DNA of 26,692 bases, taken from positions 1 through 26,692 of the forward strand of contig CAMJNN010000010.1 in assembly GCA_946407325.1 (NCBI GenBank), in the 5' to 3' direction. The stretch is from an uncultured Prevotellaceae bacterium. Lineage in GTDB: Bacteria > Bacteroidota > Bacteroidia > Bacteroidales > Bacteroidaceae. The translations under genes and the position numbers were made by a program. The notes below the pieces were generated by a model, which was not told the origin of the DNA, searched no databases, and worked only from the letters and a program-made list of their open reading frames with translations. Positions 21,792-26,692 of the stretch are shown here, piece by piece (the stretch's first letter is position 1; every line of letters starts with the position of its first letter).

Positions 21792-21799
21792 TATCTTTG
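21792..21799 (+). promoter_or_regulatory. Possible -7 box (TATCTTTG) for the UDG-superfamily gene
   Basis: TATCTTTG ends only five bases before the ATG at 21805, so transcription from it would start at or very near the start codon. The -33 side is weak. Either the mRNA is leaderless or the true start is farther in, for instance GTG at 21853. Confidence 0.45.
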
Positions 21800-21804
21800 A
21801 TGCC

Positions 21805-22434
21805 ATGATATCGTATCTGAACATAGAGAACATACAACGTAGCACTGATGAGGTGGAGTATCATCCTTTGCAACCATTCTTGCCCGAAAATGGCAAGGTG
21901 TTGTTTCTGGGTAGCTTCCCTCCTCAGCGAAAGCGGTGGTGTATGGATTTTTTCTACCCTAACTATATCAACGACCACTGGAGAATTGAGGGGGCGGTGT
22001 TCTTTGGCAACCGTCATCACTTTGTGGATGAAGCTGCCAAGCGGTTCAAGATAGAAGAGATTGTGGCGTTTTGCCAGGAAAAGGGCATCGCTTTCTTCGA
22101 TACTGCTACGGCTGTGAGGCGATTGAAGGACAATGCTTCTGACAAGTTTCTGGAGGTGGTGGAGCCTACTGATATACAACAACTGATGGATGCCCTGCCT
22201 CATTTGCGGGCTATTGTTACTACGGGCGAGAAAGCTACAGCAACCATCTGTGATACGCTTCACATTGCTGAAGCGCCTAAGGTAAATGGCTTTGTGGCCA
22301 TACCTGACGTTAGCAACTGTGATGGTATGCAGATAGTGCTCTATCGTCTTCCATCGTCATCAAGGGCTTACCCGCTGGCCTTTGACAAAAAGGTGGAGGC
22401 TTATAAGGCGATGTTTGACCGCTTTATGCTGTAA
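21805..22434 (+). CDS. Uracil-DNA glycosylase superfamily protein
   Basis: A 209-residue protein with a UDG-like fold. The first motif region reads VLFLGSFPPQRKRWCMDFFY, and the C-terminal loop that normally inserts into the DNA minor groove reads RLPSSSRAY. The form LGSFPP with RWCMDFFYPN is typical of a Bacteroidetes group related to Mug and hypoxanthine glycosylases, so removal of uracil or deaminated purines from DNA is likely but unproven. The start is uncertain: ATG at 21805 nearly touches a -7 box, while GTG at 21853 would give MEYHPLQPFLP, close to the beginning I expect for the family. The gene is followed after 26 bases by the DUF4250 gene and may form an operon with it. Confidence 0.8.
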   Translation: MISYLNIENIQRSTDEVEYHPLQPFLPENGKVLFLGSFPPQRKRWCMDFFYPNYINDHWRIEGAVFFGNRHHFVDEAAKRFKIEEIVAFCQEKGIAFFDTATAVRRLKDNASDKFLEVVEPTDIQQLMDALPHLRAIVTTGEKATATICDTLHIAEAPKVNGFVAIPDVSNCDGMQIVLYRLPSSSRAYPLAFDKKVEAYKAMFDRFML

Positions 22435-22460
22435 GAGAATATTACTAAAAGAGAATAGAT

Positions 22461-22649
22461 ATGGACTATCTACCCAATGACCCGATGATGCTGGTTTCCA
22501 GCGTGAACATGCTGCTGAGAGACGGCGAGTTTGACGACTTGGAGGGCTTGTGCGCTTACTTTGACAAGGACATGGAGGAGCTGAAGGCTGTTTTGTTGGA
22601 AAACGGCTTTGTGTATAACGAGGAACAAAAGCAGTTCAGTCCTGTATAA
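22461..22649 (+). CDS. DUF4250 domain protein
   Basis: A 62-residue soluble protein that matches DUF4250 over its whole length: LPNDPMMLVSSVNMLLRDGE at the N-terminus, then LCAYFDKDMEELKAVL and a C-terminal GFVYNEEQKQF. The pattern of two helices after a DP-MLxSxVN opening resembles a small helix-turn-helix, but no function is known to me. It lies 26 bases after the UDG-superfamily gene on the same strand, with no promoter box between. Confidence 0.85.
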   Translation: MDYLPNDPMMLVSSVNMLLRDGEFDDLEGLCAYFDKDMEELKAVLLENGFVYNEEQKQFSPV

Positions 22650-22654
22650 AACAA

Positions 22655-22682
22655 AAAGGATAGCCTTGTGAGCTATCCTTTA
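22655..22682. terminator. Terminator for tRNA-Asp (minus), possibly also for the DUF4250 gene
   Basis: AAAGGATAGC (22655-22664) pairs with GCTATCCTTT (22672-22681) around a 7-base loop. On the minus strand the stem runs into TTTTTGTTTT, a good U-tract 3 bases after the tRNA-Asp 3' end. On the plus strand the T-run is short, so termination there may be weaker. Confidence 0.8.
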
Positions 22683-22684
22683 GG

Positions 22685-22758
22685 CGGTGCGTACGAGACT
22701 CGAACTCGTGACCCCGTGCGTGACAGGCACGTATTCTAACCAACTGAACTAACGCACC
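22685..22758 (-). tRNA. tRNA-Asp (anticodon GTC)
   Basis: The minus strand folds as a 74-base cloverleaf. Acceptor GGTGCGT pairs with ACGCACC, anticodon stem CGTGC with GCACG, and the loop CTGTCAC carries anticodon GTC. The T-arm is ACGAG-TTCGAGT-CTCGT. The discriminator is G, as expected for tRNA-Asp. The 3' CCA is not encoded. Confidence 0.95.
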
Positions 22759-22776
22759 AATTTGGTTTTGCGGTTG

Positions 22777-22808
22777 CAAAGGTATGTATTATATTTGGAT
22801 TGTGCAAA
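22777..22808 (-). promoter_or_regulatory. Promoter of tRNA-Asp, interleaved with the his promoter
   Basis: On the minus strand TTTG (22808-22805), a 20-base spacer and TACCTTTG (22784-22777) form a full consensus promoter. The -7 box ends 18 bases before the mature tRNA 5' end. Confidence 0.75.
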
Positions 22809-22825
22809 TAATTTTGCTATTTTTG
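22794..22825 (+). promoter_or_regulatory. Promoter of hisH and the downstream operon
   Basis: TTTG (22794-22797), a 20-base spacer and TATTTTTG (22818-22825) form a full consensus promoter with a leader of about 30 bases before hisH. Its -33 element lies within the spacer of the opposite tRNA-Asp promoter, and the reverse also holds, so the two cannot both be occupied at once. No his leader peptide or attenuator is visible. Confidence 0.7.
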
Positions 22826-22860
22826 TTGCCGATTTTTTTTACTAACAGAATTAGAGAATA

Positions 22861-23454
22861 ATGAAAGCAGTCATCATAGACTATAATGCTGGCAATATAC
22901 GTTCGGTAGAGAATGCCTTGAAAAGGCTGGGCGTGGCATCTGTCATTACGGCCGATGAGCAACTGATACGTAATGCTGACAAGGTGATTTTCCCTGGAGT
23001 GGGGGAGGCTGCTACCACCATGAGTTTCTTGAAGGAACGTGGTCTTGACCTGCTGATCAAGAGTCTTAAGCAACCAGTGTTGGGCATTTGTCTGGGCATG
23101 CAACTGATGTGCCGCTATTCTGAAGAAGGTGATACCCAGTGCTTAGGCATCTTTGACACCGAGGTGAAACGCTTTATCAACCAACGTCATGAGGATAAAG
23201 TGCCACACATGGGTTGGAATACCTTATATAATATGAAGGGCAAGCTGCTGAAAGGACTGCCTGCTGACCCTTACGTGTATTTCGTGCACAGCTACTATGT
23301 GCCTGTGGGCGACTATACGGCGGCAACCACCGACTATATACAGCCTTTCAGTGCTGTTATGCAGAAAGACAACTTCTATGCTACCCAGTTCCATCCTGAA
23401 AAGAGTGGCTCGATAGGCGAACAGATTCTTAAAAACTTCTTGTTTGAGATATGA
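22861..23454 (+). CDS. hisH: Imidazole glycerol phosphate synthase, glutamine amidotransferase subunit
   Basis: A 197-residue class I glutamine amidotransferase. The triad is Cys77 (LGICLGMQ), His178 and Glu180 (QFHPEKSG). FPGVGEA near residue 44 and PHMGWN near 115 are typical of HisH. It releases ammonia from glutamine and passes it to HisF to form imidazole glycerol phosphate and AICAR in histidine biosynthesis. It is the first gene after a consensus promoter. The TGA stop overlaps the ATG of hisA (ATGA), which suggests coupled translation. The genes hisG, hisD, hisC and hisB are not in the window. Confidence 0.97.
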   Translation: MKAVIIDYNAGNIRSVENALKRLGVASVITADEQLIRNADKVIFPGVGEAATTMSFLKERGLDLLIKSLKQPVLGICLGMQLMCRYSEEGDTQCLGIFDTEVKRFINQRHEDKVPHMGWNTLYNMKGKLLKGLPADPYVYFVHSYYVPVGDYTAATTDYIQPFSAVMQKDNFYATQFHPEKSGSIGEQILKNFLFEI

Positions 23455-24173
23455 TTGAACTGATACCCGCTATAGATATCATCGACGGCAAGTGCGTGAG
23501 GCTCTCGCAAGGCGACTATGACAAGGTGAAGGAATACAGTGCTTCGCCTGCTGATGTGGCCAAGGAGATGGAGGATCATGGTATTACCCGTCTGCATGTG
23601 GTGGATTTGGATGGAGCTAAATCAAAGCATGTGGTGAACTGGCGCACGCTGGAGCAGATTGCCAATGCTACGCGTCTGGTGATAGATTTCGGTGGTGGGG
23701 TGAAGACTGATGATGACCTGCGTATTGTGTTTGATTGTGGGGCGCAGATGGTGACGGGTGGCAGCATTGCCGTAAAAGAGCCTGAGACATTTCAGCGTTG
23801 GTTGCTGAAATATGGTGCTGAGAAGATAATTTTGGGCGCCGATGTGAAAGAAGGAAAGGTGGCCGTAAGTGGCTGGCTGGAAGACAGCGACAACGAACTG
23901 ATGGCATTCCTGCAGCATTATACGCAGCAAGGTGTGCAGAAGGTGATTTGCACAGAAATCAGCAGGGATGGTATGTTGCAAGGACCTGCCATCTCTTTAT
24001 ACAAGGATATTTTGGCTCAGTATCCTGACCTTCACCTTATTGCCAGTGGGGGCGTGAGCAGCATGGAGGATATTGAGGCGCTGGCTGACGCAAACGTGTC
24101 TGGCGTGATATTTGGCAAGGCGCTTTATGAGGGCCGCATTACATTTACAGATATTGAGAATTTTATAATTTAA
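23451..24173 (+). CDS. hisA: ProFAR isomerase (phosphoribosylformimino-AICAR ribotide isomerase)
   Basis: A 240-residue TIM-barrel isomerase that opens the ribose ring of ProFAR to give PRFAR, the substrate of HisF. The N-terminal [14 protein letters not shown] contains the first catalytic Asp (Asp9), and [16 protein letters not shown] contains the second (Asp131). The phosphate-binding half-barrel repeats appear as DFGGGVKT and ASGGVSS. The start overlaps the hisH stop by four bases; a 31-base gap rich in CAATT repeats separates it from hisF. Confidence 0.97.
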   Translation: MIELIPAIDIIDGKCVRLSQGDYDKVKEYSASPADVAKEMEDHGITRLHVVDLDGAKSKHVVNWRTLEQIANATRLVIDFGGGVKTDDDLRIVFDCGAQMVTGGSIAVKEPETFQRWLLKYGAEKIILGADVKEGKVAVSGWLEDSDNELMAFLQHYTQQGVQKVICTEISRDGMLQGPAISLYKDILAQYPDLHLIASGGVSSMEDIEALADANVSGVIFGKALYEGRITFTDIENFII

Positions 24174-24185
24174 ATTGTCAATTGT

Positions 24186-24197
24186 CAATTATCAATT
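24186..24197 (+). promoter_or_regulatory. CAATTATCAATT motif upstream of hisF
   Basis: CAATTATCAATT ends 7 bases before the hisF ATG and is preceded by two AATTGTC units, so the whole hisA-hisF gap is built from short related repeats. The same 12-mer precedes the small lysO gene at the same distance. A role in ribosome loading is inference. Confidence 0.4.
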
Positions 24198-24204
24198 ACA
24201 AAGT

Positions 24205-24960
24205 ATGTTAGCAAAACGAATCATACCTTGTCTGGATATCAAGGACGGACAGACGGTGAAGGGTACCAACTTTGTGAACCTTCGTCAGGCTGGCGACCCT
24301 GTGGAACTGGCACGTGCTTATAGTGAGCAGGGTGCCGACGAACTGGTGTTTCTGGATATCACCGCCAGTTTTGAAGGGCGCAAGACTTTTACCGAACTGG
24401 TGAGACGCATTGCCGAGAACATCAGTATTCCTTTCACGGTGGGTGGGGGCATACATGAGTTGAGTGACGTGGACAGACTGCTGGGTGCTGGTGCTGATAA
24501 GATTTCCATCAATTCGGCGGCGATCAAGCATCCTGAACTGATAGACCAAATAGCCCGCAACTTCGGATCGCAGGTGTGTGTGTTGGCCATTGATGCCAAA
24601 CAGACGGAAAAGGGCTGGTGGTGCTATTTGAATGGTGGCAGGGTAGAGACTGACAAAGAGTTGTTCAGCTGGGCAAAGGAAGGTGAACAGCGTGGTGCAG
24701 GGGAGATTCTCTTTACCAGCATGAACCATGACGGTGTGCGTACGGGCTATGCCAACGAGGCATTGGCGAAACTCAGCGATGACTTGTCCATACCGGTCAT
24801 TGCATCGGGTGGAGCTGGTAAGATGGAGCATTTTCATGATGTTTTTACCATAGGAAAAGCAGATGCTGCACTCGCAGCTGGCGTTTTTCACTTCGGAGAT
24901 ATACGAATTTCCGAATTAAAGTCGTATCTTTGCAACGAGAATATCACAATTAGAAGGTAA
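24205..24960 (+). CDS. hisF: Imidazole glycerol phosphate synthase, cyclase subunit
   Basis: A 251-residue TIM barrel that uses ammonia from HisH to convert PRFAR to imidazole glycerol phosphate and AICAR. The catalytic Asp11 is in [16 protein letters not shown], and the second, near residue 130, is in VLAIDAK. The phosphate-binding segments appear as VGGGIH and ASGGAG. ATG at 24205 gives the invariant beginning [12 protein letters not shown]; the frame extends upstream only to a TTG at 24175 within the intergenic repeats. The hisIE start lies 3 bases after its stop. Confidence 0.97.
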   Translation: MLAKRIIPCLDIKDGQTVKGTNFVNLRQAGDPVELARAYSEQGADELVFLDITASFEGRKTFTELVRRIAENISIPFTVGGGIHELSDVDRLLGAGADKISINSAAIKHPELIDQIARNFGSQVCVLAIDAKQTEKGWWCYLNGGRVETDKELFSWAKEGEQRGAGEILFTSMNHDGVRTGYANEALAKLSDDLSIPVIASGGAGKMEHFHDVFTIGKADAALAAGVFHFGDIRISELKSYLCNENITIRR

Positions 24961-24963
24961 AAG

Positions 24964-25572
24964 ATGTTAGATTTTAACAAAATGAACGGGCTGGTGCCTG
25001 CTATCATACAGGATGCCGAAACAGCTAAGGTGCTGATGCTCGGATATATGAACCAGGAAGCGTATGACAAGACTGTTGCAACAGGTCTTGTTACTTTCTA
25101 TAGCCGCACACGACAGCGTTTGTGGACCAAAGGAGAAGAGAGTGGTAACTTTTTGGATGTGGTGTCTATCAAGGAGGACTGCGATCATGATACCTTGTTG
25201 ATACAGGTGCATCCAAGAGGACCTGTGTGTCATACGGGTACAGATACCTGTTGGGGTGAAGAGAATAAGGAACCTGTGATGTTCTTGAAAGAGTTGCAGC
25301 GTTTCATCCAGCAACGTCATGAGGAAATGCCAGAAGGTTCCTATACTACTAGTCTGTTCCAGAGTGGCATCAACAAGATGGCGCAGAAGGTGGGCGAGGA
25401 GGCCGTTGAGACCATCATCGAGGCTGCTAACGGTACCAATGACCGTTTGATATATGAAGGCTCTGACTTGTTGTATCACCTCATTGTGATGCTGACTGCC
25501 AAGGGTTTGAGTATAGAGGATTTGGCGCGTGAGTTGGAAGAGCGTCATAAACCTAATTGGAAGAAACATTGA
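24964..25572 (+). CDS. hisIE: Bifunctional phosphoribosyl-AMP cyclohydrolase / phosphoribosyl-ATP diphosphatase
   Basis: A 202-residue fusion that carries out steps two and three of histidine synthesis. The N-terminal HisI domain (about 1-110) shows SRTRQRLWTKGEESGN, the metal site CDHDTLLIQV and the C-terminal zinc-type cysteines in GPVCHTGTDTCWGE. The HisE domain (about 110-202) shows GINKMAQKVGEEAVETIIEA and SDLLYHLIVML with the acidic metal ligands. The stop TGA overlaps the ATG of ftsE by one base, which links the his genes to a cell-division gene in one transcript. Confidence 0.96.
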   Translation: MLDFNKMNGLVPAIIQDAETAKVLMLGYMNQEAYDKTVATGLVTFYSRTRQRLWTKGEESGNFLDVVSIKEDCDHDTLLIQVHPRGPVCHTGTDTCWGEENKEPVMFLKELQRFIQQRHEEMPEGSYTTSLFQSGINKMAQKVGEEAVETIIEAANGTNDRLIYEGSDLLYHLIVMLTAKGLSIEDLARELEERHKPNWKKH

Positions 25573-26243
25573 TGGGTGAAGTATTGATAAAATACAAGGG
25601 CGTCAGGGTTAGTCAGGACTATGAGACTGTACTGCGTGGAGTGGACCTGGAATTATGCAGGGGCTCCTTCGTCTATCTGATTGGTAAGGTGGGTGCAGGT
25701 AAGTCGAGTTTGCTGAAGACCATGTATGGTGAGTTGGATATTACTGATGGCGAAGCTGAGGTGCTGGGCTTTAACATGCGTAAGCTGAAACAGAAGCATG
25801 TTCCTAAGCTGAGACGCAGGTTGGGTATTGTGTTCCAGGATTTCCAACTGCTTACCGATCGCTCTGTATATGACAACCTCAAATTTGTGTTGCGTGCAAC
25901 AGGCTGGCACGACAAGAAGGAGATTGACAACCGCATCAAATCGGTGCTGAACCTGGTGGGGATGGAAGATAAGGAAGACAAGTTGCCCAACGAGCTGTCA
26001 GGTGGCGAGCAGCAGCGTGTGGTGATAGCTCGTGCTGTGCTCAATTCGCCTGACATTATCATGGCCGATGAACCTACGGGTAACCTGGATAGTGAAACGG
26101 GACGAGCCATTACTAAATTGTTGCACGACTTGAGCGACACTGGTTCGCTGGTGATTATGACTACCCACAACCTGCAACTGCTTCGTGAGTTCCCGGGTGA
26201 GGTGTATCGTTGTGAGGATCAGAAATTGGTAAAAGAAGAATAA
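25572..26243 (+). CDS. ftsE: Cell-division ABC transporter ATP-binding protein FtsE
   Basis: A 223-residue ABC ATPase. Walker A is GKVGAGKSS, the Q-loop VFQDFQLL, the signature LSGGEQQR, Walker B IIMADEPTGNLD and the switch histidine TTHN. FQDFQLLTDRSVYDN is typical of FtsE, which together with FtsX controls peptidoglycan hydrolases at the septum. The Walker A glycine loop reads GKVGAGKSS where many family members have GxSGAGKS. ATG at 25572 was chosen because it overlaps the hisIE stop; a TTG at 25557 in the same frame lies inside hisIE. No ftsX is adjacent; the next gene is an aspartokinase. A MacB- or LolD-type ATPase is the alternative, but no permease is nearby. Confidence 0.88.
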   Translation: MGEVLIKYKGVRVSQDYETVLRGVDLELCRGSFVYLIGKVGAGKSSLLKTMYGELDITDGEAEVLGFNMRKLKQKHVPKLRRRLGIVFQDFQLLTDRSVYDNLKFVLRATGWHDKKEIDNRIKSVLNLVGMEDKEDKLPNELSGGEQQRVVIARAVLNSPDIIMADEPTGNLDSETGRAITKLLHDLSDTGSLVIMTTHNLQLLREFPGEVYRCEDQKLVKEE

Positions 26244-26267
26244 AAGAACAATTAATAGCGTTAGAAA

Positions 26268-26692
26268 ATGAAAGTATTAAAGTTTGGAGGTACTTCAGTA
26301 GGCACAGCTCAGCGCATGAAGGATGTGGCTAAGCTGATCTCTGACGGTGAATGTAAGATTGTGGTTTTGTCGGCCATGTCGGGTACTACCAACACATTGG
26401 TGGAAATCTCGGATTATCTGTATAAGAAGAATCCTGATGGCGCCAATGAAGTGATTAACAAACTGGAAAGTAAATACGAGCGTCATATCGACGAACTCTA
26501 TACGTTACCAGAGTTCAAGCAAAAGGGTATGGAAGTCATCAAGTCGCACTTTGATGAGATTCGCTCTTATACCAAAGACCTCTTCACTTTGTATGAAGAA
26601 AGGTTGATTCTTTCTCATGGCGAACTGATTTCTACCGCCATGATGAATCTTTATTTGCAGGAACAAGGTGTGAAGTCGGTGCTGCTGAATGC
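26268..26692 (+). CDS. Aspartate kinase, 5' part
   Basis: The frame starts with ATG at 26268 and stays open to the end of the window (141 codons). It begins MKVLKFGGTSVG, the nucleotide- and substrate-binding KFGGTS motif of aspartokinases, followed by VVLSAMSGTTNTLVE and LSHGELISTAMM, both family signatures. The enzyme phosphorylates aspartate in the first step towards lysine, threonine, methionine and diaminopimelate. The fragment does not show whether it is a single-function LysC type or fused to homoserine dehydrogenase, nor whether it has ACT regulatory domains. It follows ftsE after 24 bases without a promoter-like box. Confidence 0.95.
   Translation, partial: MKVLKFGGTSVGTAQRMKDVAKLISDGECKIVVLSAMSGTTNTLVEISDYLYKKNPDGANEVINKLESKYERHIDELYTLPEFKQKGMEVIKSHFDEIRSYTKDLFTLYEERLILSHGELISTAMMNLYLQEQGVKSVLLN

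Noticed and set aside
22759..22860. A his leader peptide or T-box attenuator ahead of hisH.
   Set aside because: The leader is only about 30 bases after the promoter, with no run of histidine codons and no terminator hairpin.

Overview
The window looks like chromosomal DNA from a Bacteroidales bacterium, most likely Prevotella or a close relative. Supporting signs are promoters of the Bacteroidetes type (TTTG, about 20 bases, TAnnTTTG), mostly weak Shine-Dalgarno sequences, a complete Na+-NQR operon, a DUF5686 outer-membrane protein, a two-gene LysO and a hisHAF-hisIE cluster. The genus is inferred from remembered protein similarity, not from a search. No transposase, phage gene or CRISPR array is visible.

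Layout. 1-738: the 3' end of a family 2 glycoside hydrolase gene. 739-904: two tandem copies of a 69-base hairpin repeat (family I). 905-3762 (minus strand): a 2-hydroxyacid dehydrogenase, a LysO lysine exporter split into two translationally coupled genes, and a YqiA-like esterase fused to a degenerate HAD domain. 3763-3960: a gap filled mostly by one family I repeat and one copy of a second structured repeat (family II). 3958-8964 (minus): a divergent UDP-GlcNAc 2-epimerase homologue, a DUF5686 protein and rarA. 9264-11033: a carboxyltransferase of the oxaloacetate decarboxylase alpha / pyruvate carboxylase B type, with a C-terminal domain that lacks the biotin lysine. 11199-17041: nqrABCDEF. 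17083-19024 (minus): tRNA-Thr, mltG and nudC, tightly packed. 19109-20377 (minus): a secreted histidine phosphatase. 20494-22649: alkD-like glycosylase, bcp peroxidase, a UDG-superfamily protein and a DUF4250 protein. 22685-22758 (minus): tRNA-Asp. 22861-26692: hisH, hisA, hisF, hisIE, ftsE and the start of an aspartokinase gene.

Most genes are housekeeping: respiratory sodium export with carboxylate metabolism, histidine and aspartate-family amino-acid biosynthesis, peptidoglycan processing, and DNA or oxidative damage repair. The main unexplained signal is two families of strand-oriented, structured repeats placed at gene 3' ends. In family I, eight of the ten differences between tandem copies are paired compensatory changes. 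One family II copy lies in frame inside nudC and adds about 24 residues to its linker; the other supplies the stop codon of rarA. Other points of interest are a tRNA gene 10 bases ahead of mltG, interleaved divergent promoters for tRNA-Asp and hisH, and an 11-12 base motif just upstream of three start codons.
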